The notes: generated by a model not told the origin, from the sequence alone. Counted from the first letter of the stretch, positions 44,412-54,226 are shown. The stretch is 64,000 nucleotides of DNA from Nocardia brasiliensis ATCC 700358 (GCF_000250675.2 NC_018681.1:3906001-3970000); one strand, 5' to 3'. A program made the numbers and translations.

Positions 44412-45068
44412 ATGGCAAACCGGAAGGTAATTCATTTCGAAAAGTGGCGGGTGGTGCGAGTATTCATCGTGCTACTGCTGGCCGCGGGTTTCGGAGCGAC
44501 GACGGGATCGCCCGCATGGGCGTCACCCTGCGCCGCGATCGATGTGGTAGTCGCACGGGGAACGCAGGAACCCGGCTACCTCGGCGCCGCGGTCGGGGAC
44601 CCGCTCTACGGCACGTTGCTGCAGGCGCTACCGGTGAGCTCCACCGCGTATCGCGTGAATTATCCTGCGGACCTGCTGGATCCGGCCTCGGTGAGCCGCG
44701 GCACCCACGATATGACCGGTCACCTGCTGTGGCAGGCGGCGGCGTGCCCGGACCAGCGGTTCATCCTGGTCGGCTATTCGCAGGGTGCGATCGTCACGCA
44801 CGGTGTCCTCGGCACCGGTGCGGTGACGGCACTCGGCGGCATGGCGGTGCTGCCGGGCGAACTTGCCTCGCGGGTGGCCGCGGTGCTGCTTTTCGGTGAT
44901 CCGGTCCGGCTGATCGGCTGGAACGTGCCGGGCGAGTACGCCTGGCGCACCGGAAACTACTGCACGGGTGGCGATCCGGTCTGCGGCGGTGGTCTCGACC
45001 CGGCGCAGCACGGCAACTACGGCTGGGCCATGTGGCCGGCCGCCTGGTTCGCGGCGGACCGAGTGTGA
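44412..45068 (+). CDS. cutinase-family serine esterase, secreted
   Basis: This is a 218-residue secreted alpha/beta-hydrolase. The signal peptide (VFIVLLLAAGFGATTGSPAWA) ends at Ala38. The catalytic triad is Ser123 (GYSQG), Asp188 (CTGGDPVC) and His200 (QHGNYG). Cysteine pairs 40-112 and 184-191 match cutinase disulfides. Actinobacterial cutinases hydrolyse lipid or polyester esters. ATG 44412 is chosen, and GTG 44403 is possible. The family is typical of mycolate-containing genera. Confidence 0.92.
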   Translation: MANRKVIHFEKWRVVRVFIVLLLAAGFGATTGSPAWASPCAAIDVVVARGTQEPGYLGAAVGDPLYGTLLQALPVSSTAYRVNYPADLLDPASVSRGTHDMTGHLLWQAAACPDQRFILVGYSQGAIVTHGVLGTGAVTALGGMAVLPGELASRVAAVLLFGDPVRLIGWNVPGEYAWRTGNYCTGGDPVCGGGLDPAQHGNYGWAMWPAAWFAADRV

Positions 45069-45254
45069 GTTCCCCGCCGGGAAATCCGCGGTGGGGCCGA
45101 TCCGGCCCCACCGCACCGGCATTTCCGCGCCGGGCGCCGCAATTTCTCTGAAACGCCGGTAGTCCTTTTCGATTCGGACACGGTGCGGCGAAATCCCGTG
45201 GAACGCGCGGAGTTCGAGTGGTGTGGCCGCGAGCGGGCGTGATAGGAACAGCGA

Positions 45255-45473
45255 ATGTCCGATGATCCCGACATCGCACAAGCCCGGGTATTTCTCGACT
45301 TGCTTGCCACCCACGCGCGCGGGCTCGCCCGCGCAATCAGTACCGCCGAACGGACTTTCCAAACGCACCGGCTGCGCGAACTGCACGCGGAGATGCACAC
45401 GGTTCGGCACTGCATCGCGCGAATACACTATCGGTATCCCGATATCGTGCCGAACCGTCAGGCTCGCGTCTGA
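45255..45473 (+). CDS. small protein of unknown function
   Basis: This is a 72-residue, probably all-helical protein: IAQARVFLDLLATHARGLAR, then AERTFQTHRLRELHAEMHTV. It has a His/Arg-rich C terminus. AGGA lies 8 nt before ATG 45255. It is unrelated to known families. It stands alone between the cutinase and a convergent SDR. Confidence 0.6.
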   Translation: MSDDPDIAQARVFLDLLATHARGLARAISTAERTFQTHRLRELHAEMHTVRHCIARIHYRYPDIVPNRQARV

Positions 45474-45527
45474 ACCGGTCGCCCGCAATTTGCGCACACG
45501 AGTCCACCGGAATTCAAAACCCGGTGA

Positions 45528-47552
45528 CTACCACTGCAATCCGGGCACCACCCGGGCCACCCGCGCCGCCGGGCCGGGCAGCGCCATCAGCGGCATGAGT
45601 ACCGGCGCGAGCACGGTCAGCGGGCTGCGGCCGCGCTCGCCGGACGGCTCGGCCGCCGCGGGCGCGACGGACTTGTTGCCCTGTGCCGCATGGGATTCCC
45701 CGAACAAGCGGAAGCCCTGGTGCAGGATCGTCCGCTTCACCGACGGCATCAGCAGATCGACCGCCTGGGCGAAGGTGCCGACCGGGGTGTCGATGCGGTG
45801 CGGGCGATCCTCCAGTGCGCGCACCACGATGGCGGCGGCCTGGTCCGGATCGGGGACCGGCAGCGAACGGTAGAGATCGGTCGGCGCGATCATCGGGGTG
45901 CGCACGAGCGGCATCCGCACCGAGGTGAAAGTGATGCCCGCGTCCCGGTTCTCGACCGCCGCGATCTCGCTGAAATTGTCCAGCGCCGATTTGCTCGCGA
46001 CGTAGGCCGCGAACCGGGGCACCTTGGTCTGCACGGCGATCGAGGAGATGTTGACGACGTGGCCGAAGCGCCGGGCCCGCATCGACGGCAGCAGGGCCAG
46101 GATCAGCCGGACCGCGCCGAAGTAGTTCACCGCCATGGTCCGCTCGAAATCGTGCATGCGATCGGTGGAGTTGAGCACCGAGCGACGGATCGAACGGCCC
46201 GCGTTGTTCACCAGGTAGTCGACGTGGCCGTGTTCGGTGAGCACGGCGCGCACCAGCGACTCGACCGCGTCGGCGTCGGTGATGTCGCACGGATAGTCGT
46301 GGGCCACACCGCCTTCCGCGCGCACCGAGTCGGCGGCGTCGGACAGGTCGTCCTTGCCGCGGGCCACCATCAGCACGGTGGCGCCGCGCCGGGCGACCGC
46401 GTGCGCGGTGGCCAGCCCGATGCCCGAGGAGGCGCCGGTGATGAGCACGATCCGGCCGCTGAGCGGATCGTCGGTCAGCTCGGGGCGGTCGCGATGGGTG
46501 TCCAGATGCGCGCGCCAGTAGCTCCAGAGTCGTTCGGCGTAGCTCTCGAACGGCGGCACGCTCAGCCCGGAGCCGCGCAACTGCGCCCGGGTGGAATCGG
46601 AGATGAACTCCGCGGCGAAGGAGGTGTGCGGCGCGACGGCCGCGGGAATGCCCAACTGCTCCAACAGGAAATCGCGCACCGACGCGACGCCGGGCAACTG
46701 CGCCAGCCCGGTCAGCGCCAGCGCGCTGCCCGGCACGACGCCGATGCCGGTGGGGGCGCCCGCCGCCGCGGCGAGCGCGCCGTACACCGCGCTGAACGGC
46801 TGCGGCTCCGGGTTTACCAGGTGGAAGGTGCGCCCGTCGAGCCCGGGCCGGCGGATCAGCGTGGCCATGGCGGCGGCGACATAGTCGACCGGGACGATGT
46901 TGGTCGCGCCGAGATCGGGCAGCGGCATCGGCAGTTCCGCGGGCAGCGCGGCGAGCTTGGCGATGGCGGAGAAGAAGTAGTAGGGACCGTCGATCTTGTC
47001 CATCTCGCCGGTGCGCGAATCGCCGACCACGATCGCGGGCCGGTACACCCGCCAGCGCAAGCCCTGCGCCTCGCGCACCAGCTGCTCGGCGGCGAACTTG
47101 GTGCGGTGGTAGGGCGAGGTGAGCCGCTGACCGAGGTCGAAGTCCTCTTCGAAGAACTTGCCCTTGTGGTCGCCGGCCACCGCGACGGACGAAACATGGT
47201 GCAGCACAGCGCCGATCCGGCGGGCCAGCGCGATCACCGAGCGGGTGCCCGCGACATTGGCGGCGTGCGCGGTGTCCTCGTCCGCGGTCATGTCGTAGAC
47301 GGCGCCGAGATGGATCACGTGATCGGCCGCGGGCGCCTCACGGGTGAGCCCGAGTTCGTCCGCTGTGAGGTCGCCGACCAGGGAGAACACCCGCTCGCCG
47401 CCGTGCCACGCGGTCGCCAGGTCAGCAAACTTCTGTAGCGAGCCCTCGCGCACCAGCACATGGACCACGGCGTCGGGATCGTGGTCCAGCAGCTCCTGGA
47501 CGACTCGTCGTCCCAAGAATCCGGTACCGCCCGTCACGATGTAGGTAGCCAT
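45528..47552 (-). CDS. fused SDR protein, fatty acyl-CoA reductase-like (AcrA1 type)
   Basis: This is a 674-residue protein with two Rossmann domains. The N-terminal extended SDR has VTGGTGFLGRRVVQELL, VSSVAVAGDHKG and YHRTKFAAE. The C-terminal classical SDR has ITGASSGIGLATAHA, NNAG and YVASKSALDNF. The same fusion and length (about 650) are seen in mycobacterial AcrA1/Rv3391, linked to fatty acyl reduction to alcohols for wax or lipid synthesis. AGGAGGCGACG precedes the start. Product assignment is by architecture. The two domains could catalyse two sequential reductions. Confidence 0.85.
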   Translation of the reverse strand: MATYIVTGGTGFLGRRVVQELLDHDPDAVVHVLVREGSLQKFADLATAWHGGERVFSLVGDLTADELGLTREAPAADHVIHLGAVYDMTADEDTAHAANVAGTRSVIALARRIGAVLHHVSSVAVAGDHKGKFFEEDFDLGQRLTSPYHRTKFAAEQLVREAQGLRWRVYRPAIVVGDSRTGEMDKIDGPYYFFSAIAKLAALPAELPMPLPDLGATNIVPVDYVAAAMATLIRRPGLDGRTFHLVNPEPQPFSAVYGALAAAAGAPTGIGVVPGSALALTGLAQLPGVASVRDFLLEQLGIPAAVAPHTSFAAEFISDSTRAQLRGSGLSVPPFESYAERLWSYWRAHLDTHRDRPELTDDPLSGRIVLITGASSGIGLATAHAVARRGATVLMVARGKDDLSDAADSVRAEGGVAHDYPCDITDADAVESLVRAVLTEHGHVDYLVNNAGRSIRRSVLNSTDRMHDFERTMAVNYFGAVRLILALLPSMRARRFGHVVNISSIAVQTKVPRFAAYVASKSALDNFSEIAAVENRDAGITFTSVRMPLVRTPMIAPTDLYRSLPVPDPDQAAAIVVRALEDRPHRIDTPVGTFAQAVDLLMPSVKRTILHQGFRLFGESHAAQGNKSVAPAAAEPSGERGRSPLTVLAPVLMPLMALPGPAARVARVVPGLQW

Positions 47553-47830
47553 CGTCGCCTCCTGCTGTTCACTCGAACCGTGTTGTCGCACAAAGTAATC
47601 CGGCATGCAACGGTGAATGCGGAGATACTGGTCCGGCCGCGACGTGCCCCCTGACGCGGTAACAGCGGTCGGGCCGAAAGTAGGAACCCCTTCGTCCTGA
47701 CTTATAGGAAACAGTAATGGATTCCGCGCGACCCCGGCAAGCGTTCCGGTCGGTCTGCGGCTGTGGGACTGGTCACCCGTATGCGCAGGTCAAAGGGTAA
47801 GTGTTACAACAATTTCCAGGTATACCTTCA

Positions 47831-47846
47831 CTGGTCATTTGACCAG
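47831..47846. other. perfect palindrome CTGGTCATTTGACCAG in a gene-free gap
   Basis: The gap 47553-47868 between the SDR start and the 5'-nucleotidase stop holds no gene. CTGGTCA/TGACCAG pairs around TT, either as a short terminator for the nucleotidase or as an operator. The adjacent DNA (47780-47830) is AT-richer than average and probably holds the SDR promoter. Confidence 0.5.
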
Positions 47847-47868
47847 TAGTCCACCGGCATCCGGTTGG

Positions 47869-49572
47869 CTAACGCCGCTCGACGCGGGCGGCCGGCGGCT
47901 GCACGGTGGCGTGGTCCCGGAAATAGGCCTCGAAGGCGTCCAGATCGGTCGGGCCGGGGACGCTGTCGGTGCCCTCGGTGAAGACGGCGAAGCCGTCGCC
48001 GCCCGAGGCGAGGAAGCTGTTCGTCGTGATCCGGTACGTCGCAACGGGATTGAGCGGTTGTCCGCCGATCCGCACGCTCTCGGCCGCCACCTTCGCGCCC
48101 TTCGGCGCGGATTCGGTGTAGGCGTAGGTGATACCGGCGGGGGAGAGCACGGCGGGCTTGCTCGCGTTGGTCCACTGCTGTTCGAGCAGCCGCAGCACCT
48201 GCGCTCCGGTGAGCGTGAGCGTGACGACCTGGTTACCGAACGGCTGGACCGTGAAGATATCGCCGTAGGTCACCGGGCCCGCCTTGATGTCCGCGCGGAC
48301 CCCGCCCGGGTTCATGAACGCCGCGACCGCACCCGCCGGTCCGGCGGTGGCCGCGAGCATCGAATCGGCGATCACGTCGCCGAGCGGTGAAGTGCCCGAC
48401 GGTCCCGGATCGTGCGACAGCACCGCGGTGGCCGTGCCGACCACCCGGGCGGTGCGCGGCCGCGCCTGTTCGGCGTAGAAATCGACGAGCGCGGTGGTGG
48501 GCCCGTCCGGCGTCACCTCACGGGTCACCACCCGATTGGCCGCGGCCGCCCGCACGCCGTCCGGGGTGAAACGCAGCGTCAGATCGGTGATGAGCCTGCC
48601 GTAGGACGCGGCCTGGGTGACCACCTTGCCCTCGATCGTGCACACGTAGGACTGATGGCTGTGCGCGGTGAACAGCGCCTGTACCGCCGGGTCGATCGCC
48701 TTGGCCAGGCCCGTCACGTTCGGGCTGATGTCGGCGCACCCGTTGTAGTCGATCGGGACGTCCTTCGGCGGCTGCTGGATACCGCCGTCGTGCATCAGTG
48801 CCACGATCGCCTCGGCGCCCGCGGACTTCAGCTCCGGCACGTAGCGGTTGATCGTCGCGGCCTCGTCGTCGAACCGGTACCCCCGGATACCCGCGGGCAG
48901 TACAAGATTGACGGTGTCCGGGGTGACCGTGCCGATCACGCCGATCTTGTGCCCGCCGATTTCCAGCATGGTCCACGGCCGTAGCGCGGGCGGCAACTTG
49001 CCCTCGGCGTCGGTCACGTTCGCGGCCAGGTAGGGGAACTTCGCGCCGGTGAACGGTGCGCCGGGCGAGCAACCGTCCGGCGCGCAGCCGCCCTGCTGGA
49101 TGCGGGCCAATTCGAGGACGCCGCGGTCGAATTCGTGATTGCCCACCGACGAGGCGGCCACCCCGATGTTGTTCATGAAGGTGATGGTCGGTTCGTCGTG
49201 GAAGAGACCGGAGATCAGTGGGCTCGCGCCGATATCGTCACCGGCCGCGACCACCGCGCTGGCGGGATACGCGGCTTTCAGCCGGGCGAGGTGGGTGGCC
49301 AGATACGCGGCTCCGCCCGCGTCGTGCCCGGCGATCTTGCCGGTCGAGCCGGCCGGCGGCTGCAGATTGCCGTGCAGGTCGTTGAGACCGAACAGGTGTA
49401 CTTCGTCGGTTCCGGCCGGGCCGAGGTCGTCGGTCGAGATCAGCGGCACCACGCCGGGCACGGTCGAGGTGACCGGCCCGCTGCCCGGCTCGGTCCCCGT
49501 GCCGCACCCGGCGACGAGCACCGCGCTCACGAGTCCGGCAACGACTACGGCAAAGCGACGGCGCGCGTTCAT
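47869..49572 (-). CDS. 5'-nucleotidase/2',3'-cyclic phosphodiesterase lipoprotein
   Basis: This is a 567-residue surface lipoprotein (lipobox LVAGC, Cys23). The N-terminal metallophosphatase domain has FGLNDLHGNLQPP, VVAAGDDIGASPL, SVGNHEFDRG and TAHSHQS. The C-terminal nucleotidase domain has SPLGDVIADSML, AAFMNPGGVRADI, the VQPFGNQVVTLTLTG block and SFLASGGDGFAVF. It releases phosphate and nucleosides from extracellular nucleotides. ATG 49572 gives the signal peptide directly. No strong ribosome site is visible. It is divergent from the EEP phosphatase. Confidence 0.92.
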   Translation of the reverse strand: MNARRRFAVVVAGLVSAVLVAGCGTGTEPGSGPVTSTVPGVVPLISTDDLGPAGTDEVHLFGLNDLHGNLQPPAGSTGKIAGHDAGGAAYLATHLARLKAAYPASAVVAAGDDIGASPLISGLFHDEPTITFMNNIGVAASSVGNHEFDRGVLELARIQQGGCAPDGCSPGAPFTGAKFPYLAANVTDAEGKLPPALRPWTMLEIGGHKIGVIGTVTPDTVNLVLPAGIRGYRFDDEAATINRYVPELKSAGAEAIVALMHDGGIQQPPKDVPIDYNGCADISPNVTGLAKAIDPAVQALFTAHSHQSYVCTIEGKVVTQAASYGRLITDLTLRFTPDGVRAAAANRVVTREVTPDGPTTALVDFYAEQARPRTARVVGTATAVLSHDPGPSGTSPLGDVIADSMLAATAGPAGAVAAFMNPGGVRADIKAGPVTYGDIFTVQPFGNQVVTLTLTGAQVLRLLEQQWTNASKPAVLSPAGITYAYTESAPKGAKVAAESVRIGGQPLNPVATYRITTNSFLASGGDGFAVFTEGTDSVPGPTDLDAFEAYFRDHATVQPPAARVERR

Positions 49573-49737
49573 GTGCTGACTGTGCCACGCGGGGTCGGCC
49601 GAGGCCACCGTTCGCGCGTGCCGCCGTCGCTGTTCGCTCTGCGCTCTCGCCGAGTTCACGGGATATTCCGATTGGGTGGATAGCCAGGAAATGAACACCT
49701 CTGTCCCGCTGTGCCCACGATCGGAGTGATGGTCACC

Positions 49738-50808
49738 ATGACGAGTTCGATGACACGACGCGATGCGATGAAATGGTTCGGTGCGGCGGGCGGTGCACTC
49801 GCCGTCGGCGCGGCGATGCCCCTGGCCACCGCCGCACCCGCGGCCGACGAGCTCCGGGTGCTCGCGATCAACATCTGGATGGGCGCGAGCAAGATTCCCG
49901 GCGGGATCGGCCTGGTGGCCGATCTGATCATCGATACGCGGGCCTCGGTGGTGCTGCTGTCGGAGGCGAACCAGGCGACGAAGGCGATCGCGGCGGCGCT
50001 GGAAAAGAAAGGCCAGAAGTTCGAGGCGGTCGCCTCGGGCGATACCGGTGTGCTGTCGGCGTTCCCGGTCGAGGAGAGCGCGGACCTGGGCTGGATGGTC
50101 AAGGCCCGGTTGAGCGTCGGCGACAAGCGGGTCACCGCCTACGCCGCGCATCTCGAATATCGCTGGTACGCCACCTATCTGCCGCGCGGCTACGGCGCCG
50201 GCGTGCCCGCGCCGGGGGAGTACTCCGAATTCGGCTGGAACAAGCTGCCGGGCGGGCCGGTGACCGATCCGGTGGCAGTGCAGCGGGTGAACGTCGCGTC
50301 CAAGCGTCCCGAAGCGATCGGGGCCTTCCTCGAGGACGCGAAAGCAGAAGCGGCGGCGGGTAGTTCGGTGCTCATGGGCGGCGACTTCAACGAACCGTCG
50401 GCGCTGGACTGGACGCCCGCGGCGGCGAACCTGTTCGACCACAACGGCGTGGTGCTGCCGTGGGAGAGCACCCGCCGACTGCAGCAGGCCGGTTTCGTCG
50501 ACGCCTACCGCTCCCGCTATCCGGATCCGGTGACGCATCCGGGCTTCACCTGGCCGGCGAGCAATCCCGACGCGCCGGTCTCGCAGCTCACCTGGGCGCC
50601 AGAGGCCGACGAACGCGACCGGATCGACTACATCTTCGCCGGGCCGGGCGCCGCGCTGCGGCTCGCCGACGTGGGCATCGTGGGACCGCGTGGCTCGATC
50701 GTGCGCAATGCCCGGCGCGACGAGAATACCCAGGACAATTTTCTGGCGTCGCCGCAGAAATGGGTCACCGACCACAAGGCCGTCCTGGCGACATATCAGC
50801 TCACATAG
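49738..50808 (+). CDS. Tat-exported endonuclease/exonuclease/phosphatase-family protein
   Basis: This is a 356-residue exported protein. TRRDAMKWF is a twin-arginine signal followed by a hydrophobic core and cleavage near ATAAPA. The EEP fold shows INIWMGAS, the metal-site LLSEAN, AHLEYRWYA, GGDFNEPSALDW, RDRIDYIFAG and a terminal WVTDHKAVLA with the catalytic Asp-His. It hydrolyses phosphodiester or phosphomonoester bonds outside the cytoplasm. ATG 49738 is preferred, and ATG 49729 is possible. Divergence from the 5'-nucleotidase suggests a shared phosphate-scavenging theme. Confidence 0.88.
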   Translation: MTSSMTRRDAMKWFGAAGGALAVGAAMPLATAAPAADELRVLAINIWMGASKIPGGIGLVADLIIDTRASVVLLSEANQATKAIAAALEKKGQKFEAVASGDTGVLSAFPVEESADLGWMVKARLSVGDKRVTAYAAHLEYRWYATYLPRGYGAGVPAPGEYSEFGWNKLPGGPVTDPVAVQRVNVASKRPEAIGAFLEDAKAEAAAGSSVLMGGDFNEPSALDWTPAAANLFDHNGVVLPWESTRRLQQAGFVDAYRSRYPDPVTHPGFTWPASNPDAPVSQLTWAPEADERDRIDYIFAGPGAALRLADVGIVGPRGSIVRNARRDENTQDNFLASPQKWVTDHKAVLATYQLT

Positions 50809-50941
50809 AACCTGACCGCGCTGTTTTCGACACGGCGCACCGTGGTGTACGGGAGTTTCCCGAGCGACCGGTTGGTGAATGTAATACTGCGTAGCCGAGG
50901 AGCAGTCTGAAGTTCACGACAATTTTGGAGGGCTCGGGTCT

Positions 50942-51418
50942 TTGAAATTCTCACGCACGACCTCGATGGTGACCTGTGCGCTCGGTGCCGCGCTGCTGGT
51001 GCTCGGACCGGCGGCGCGGGCCGATGCGGTGATCTTCGGCGTGGCGATCGAAGCCGACGAGCACATGTGCGACGGCGCCGACCACGACGACCGCTGGTAC
51101 CAGGAGATCAGCGAGTGGCTGGAGCTCTCGCCGTTGATCTTCGACAAACCGGTGCACACCGAAACGCGGCGTGCGCTCTACGGAAATCCGGTATTCGACA
51201 AAGACACGCGAAACGCCATGTGCGCGGGCGAGGCGGCCTATAACGAAAAACTCCAGGCCCTGATCACCGAGAGTTACGTGGTCGGAAATCTGCACGAACT
51301 GTGTGAGACGAACGAAGGCCTGCTGCGTTATATGAAGCGGCGATCCGCGGTGTTCCAGTGGATCACGGTGAACGACTGGAATGCGCCGAAACCGCCGGCG
51401 CCGACCTGCCTGGCCTGA
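50942..51418 (+). CDS. small secreted protein of unknown function
   Basis: This is a 158-residue exported protein. TTG 50942 is chosen because GGAGGG (50927-50932) lies 9 nt upstream and a signal peptide follows (MVTCALGAALLVLGPAARA). The mature part has four cysteines (in HMCDG, NAMCAG, HELCET and PTCLA), suggesting two disulfides, and is rich in Trp, Tyr and acidic residues. No family is recognised. Confidence 0.72.
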   Translation: MKFSRTTSMVTCALGAALLVLGPAARADAVIFGVAIEADEHMCDGADHDDRWYQEISEWLELSPLIFDKPVHTETRRALYGNPVFDKDTRNAMCAGEAAYNEKLQALITESYVVGNLHELCETNEGLLRYMKRRSAVFQWITVNDWNAPKPPAPTCLA

Positions 51419-51421
51419 AGG

Positions 51422-52531
51422 TCAGCGCAGCAGTTCCGTGACCGCGTCGGCCATGTTGGCGCGGAAGGCGGTGGGGGAGAAGGTTTCCGCGTGCGCGCGG
51501 ATGATCTCGGTCCGGTAGTCGGTGGGGGTCCAGCCGCGCATCGCCGCGGCCAAGTGGTCGACGACGGCCTCGTCGGCGCCGTGCGCGACGTGCTCGCCGG
51601 TCACGCCCGGCCGGACCGTGTCCAGCGCGCCGCCGCGATCGACCGCGATCACCGGGGTGCCGCAGGCCATCGCCTCCACCGGGACGATGCCGAAATCCTC
51701 GACGCCCGGCATCAGCAAGGCGCGACAGCGGCGGTATGCGTCGACCAGGACCTCGTGTGAGGTCGCGCCCAGGAAGGTGGTCTCCGGCCCGGCCAAGGAT
51801 GCCAGTTGCGCGCGGAAGCGGCCGTCGCCGAGCACGACGAGCTTGCGGCCCGCGCGCTGCGCGGCCCGAATGGCCAGATCCGGCCGTTTGTACGGGACCA
51901 GCCGGCCCGCGAACAGGAAGAAATCCTCCCGCGGTACCGCAGCGTCGGGTGTGAAGCTGTCGATCCGCACCGGCGGATAGACGACCGTCGCGGGCAGTCC
52001 CCACCAGTCGTGCACCCGCGCGGCGACGGCGCGGGAATTCGCGACGATCCGGGACAGCCGAGGGGCGGCGCGCAATTCGGCGTGCCGAGCCAACCTGCCC
52101 AGCGCGGACAGGGCGAGCCGGCCCGCCGGCCCGCCCGCCTCCTGCGCGCGGAAGTCCTTGTCCCACGCCCAGCGTGCCGGGCTGTGCACGTAGGCGAGGA
52201 CCGGTACGTCGGCGGCGAACACAGCCTGGGTGGCGAACGCGTGATGGCTGATGACGACGGCGTCGAAGCGGTGCGCGAGGGGGAGGCGGCGCAGCGCGCG
52301 CGGTGCGAAGGGCAGCAGCGGAGCGTGCGAACGGCGGCCGGTGACGGCATACGCACGGCTGAGCCAGGTATCGTGCACCGAGGTCAGCGGCGCCCGCACG
52401 CCCGCCGGATCGACGATCGGCGCGAAAACCTCCGTGCGCTCCCAGGTTTCGGCCAGCTCGCCGACAACGGCCTCGGAACCGCCGAATTCGGTGAAGCGTT
52501 CGTGCACCACCGCGACGCGCGGGCCGCTCAT
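51422..52531 (-). CDS. GT4-type glycosyltransferase
   Basis: This is a 369-residue GT-B glycosyltransferase. The N-terminal domain opens VAVVHERFTEFGGSEAVV. The C-terminal donor domain has LFAGRLVPYKRPDLAIRAA, VVLGDGRFRAQL and EDFGIVPVEAMACGTPVIA, with the E-x7-E pattern of GT4. It transfers a sugar from an activated donor and presumably builds cell-surface glycan. It has no clear ribosome site. It lies downstream of the aminotransferase gene on the same strand. Confidence 0.88.
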   Translation of the reverse strand: MSGPRVAVVHERFTEFGGSEAVVGELAETWERTEVFAPIVDPAGVRAPLTSVHDTWLSRAYAVTGRRSHAPLLPFAPRALRRLPLAHRFDAVVISHHAFATQAVFAADVPVLAYVHSPARWAWDKDFRAQEAGGPAGRLALSALGRLARHAELRAAPRLSRIVANSRAVAARVHDWWGLPATVVYPPVRIDSFTPDAAVPREDFFLFAGRLVPYKRPDLAIRAAQRAGRKLVVLGDGRFRAQLASLAGPETTFLGATSHEVLVDAYRRCRALLMPGVEDFGIVPVEAMACGTPVIAVDRGGALDTVRPGVTGEHVAHGADEAVVDHLAAAMRGWTPTDYRTEIIRAHAETFSPTAFRANMADAVTELLR

Positions 52532-52697
52532 CCGTTCGGCCAGGGGAAGCGCGGTGCGGCAAGGGCTTTGAGCCGCACGGCCGCGGCGTGCGTCGCGTGC
52601 CGTGTCGCACCGACTGCCGGACTGCCATGACTGCAAACGTGCACACTGTGCCATTCCGGCAGGTGTTTCGGCGCTCGAATCGCCTTGCTCGGCTGCG

Positions 52698-54068
52698 TCA
52701 TTCGTCGTCCCGCCGAATCCGGCGCGGTGCCGCGTGACGGCGGATGGCCGGCGCGACCGGACGGCCGGCGAGCAGGCCGTCCACACTGCCCTGGTCGATC
52801 GCCTTGCGGTACACCGCGGCGGCTTCGCAGCAGGCCGCGACGGTCTCGTCGATATCGCTGTCGGTGTGCGCGGCGGAGGTGACGAACGACTGACCGAGCA
52901 CACCCCGTTGCAGCAACTCCTGCAGGAACAGGGTGCGGAACTCCTGCGAAGGGCGGCCGTTCGGGTCGCGGGTGACGAAGATGAGGCACGAAGGGCGGCC
53001 GAGTACCTGGAGGTGGTCGGCGATGCCGAGGTCGGCGGCGATCAGGTTGACCCCGTCGGCGAGGCGCTGACCGGCGCGCTCCATGCGCGTGATGGGGTCG
53101 CCGGTGCGGTACTCCCGCACCACCGCGCGAAAGGCCGCGAGCGAGGCCGTTTCCGGGCCGTGCGTGGTGGACAGCAGGAACACCCGATCGTCGTCGGTGC
53201 GCAGCCCGCCGAGTTCCATGTACTCACGCTTGCCGGCCAGCGCGGAGAGCGGGAACCCGTTGCCCATCGCCTTGCCCCAGCAGGACAGGTCCGGCCGGAC
53301 GCCGTAGACCGTTTGCGCGCCACCGGCCGACCAGCGGAAGCCGGTGATCATCTCGTCGAAGACGAGGAGTGCGCCATGCCGATCGCAGAGGGCGCGAACG
53401 CCTTTCAGGTAACCCGGCGCGGGCTCGGCCAGTGCGGTGGCCGCCTCCATGATCACCGCGGCGACGCGCCCCGAATCGAGCACCGCCGCCAGCGAATCGA
53501 GATCGTTGTAGCGGAAACGCAGGGTGCCGGCCGCGCTTTCGGCGGGGATGCCGCTGTGCATCGCGGTGGTACCGATGAACCAGTCGTCGACCGAGAAGAA
53601 CGGTTGATCGCAGACGGCCAGCGCGGTCCGGCCGGTGGCGGCACGAGCGAGACGTACTGCGGCGGTGGTCGCGTCGGAGCCGTTCTTGGCGAACTTCACC
53701 ATGTCGGCGCCCGGCACCAAGGCGAGGAAGTCCTGCGCGGCGAGCAGTTCCAGCTCGGTCGGCCTGCTGAAGCTGACCCCGTCGGCGATCGCGGCGCGCA
53801 CGGCGTCGAGCACCGGTGCGAATCCGTGCCCGAGAGTGACCGAGCGCAGTCCCATGCCGTATTCGACGTAGCAGTTGCCGTCGGCGTCCCACACGCGGCA
53901 GCCGTTGCCGCGCACCAGCACCGGGGCCATGTGTTCGGGATACTGATCCGCGCCCCTGGCGTAGGTGTGCGCGCCACCCGGGACGAGTTCGTGCAGCCGC
54001 GCCTGGAGTTCGTTGCTCCGGGCGAACCGGCCGTGCGGCATCGCCGGATGCTCGGGATCGGGCTCCAT
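52698..54068 (-). CDS. class III aminotransferase (glutamate-1-semialdehyde aminomutase-like)
   Basis: This is a 456-residue PLP enzyme of the class III/GSAM group. Typical segments are GGAHTYARGADQYPEHMAPV, GNGCRVWDADGNCYVEYGMG, VKFAKNGSDATTAAVRLAR, LLVFDEMITGFRW and the Schiff-base lysine in SCWGKAMGNGFPL. GGGGAG precedes ATG 54068. HemL itself is usually shorter and sits with hem genes. Here it lies beside glycosyltransferases, so transamination of a sugar or amino-acid-like glycan precursor is more likely. Confidence 0.82.
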   Translation of the reverse strand: MEPDPEHPAMPHGRFARSNELQARLHELVPGGAHTYARGADQYPEHMAPVLVRGNGCRVWDADGNCYVEYGMGLRSVTLGHGFAPVLDAVRAAIADGVSFSRPTELELLAAQDFLALVPGADMVKFAKNGSDATTAAVRLARAATGRTALAVCDQPFFSVDDWFIGTTAMHSGIPAESAAGTLRFRYNDLDSLAAVLDSGRVAAVIMEAATALAEPAPGYLKGVRALCDRHGALLVFDEMITGFRWSAGGAQTVYGVRPDLSCWGKAMGNGFPLSALAGKREYMELGGLRTDDDRVFLLSTTHGPETASLAAFRAVVREYRTGDPITRMERAGQRLADGVNLIAADLGIADHLQVLGRPSCLIFVTRDPNGRPSQEFRTLFLQELLQRGVLGQSFVTSAAHTDSDIDETVAACCEAAAVYRKAIDQGSVDGLLAGRPVAPAIRRHAAPRRIRRDDE

Positions 54069-54226
54069 GATGATCTCCCCGCGGTTCGGCACCGACCCGT
54101 GCGAATCCTCCGGTCCGCGACGGGTTCTGCGCCTCACTGTACGTCCGGGCCACCGGGCTTGTCCGCGCAAACGACGGCAGTGCCGCGCAGGCCACAAAGC
54201 GGCCGGTCGGTGTGTCCGCAGGGATC

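Noticed and set aside
47869..50775. A 968-codon minus-strand frame extending the 5'-nucleotidase
   Set aside because: The signal peptide and lipobox start at 49572; upstream is the antisense of the EEP gene.
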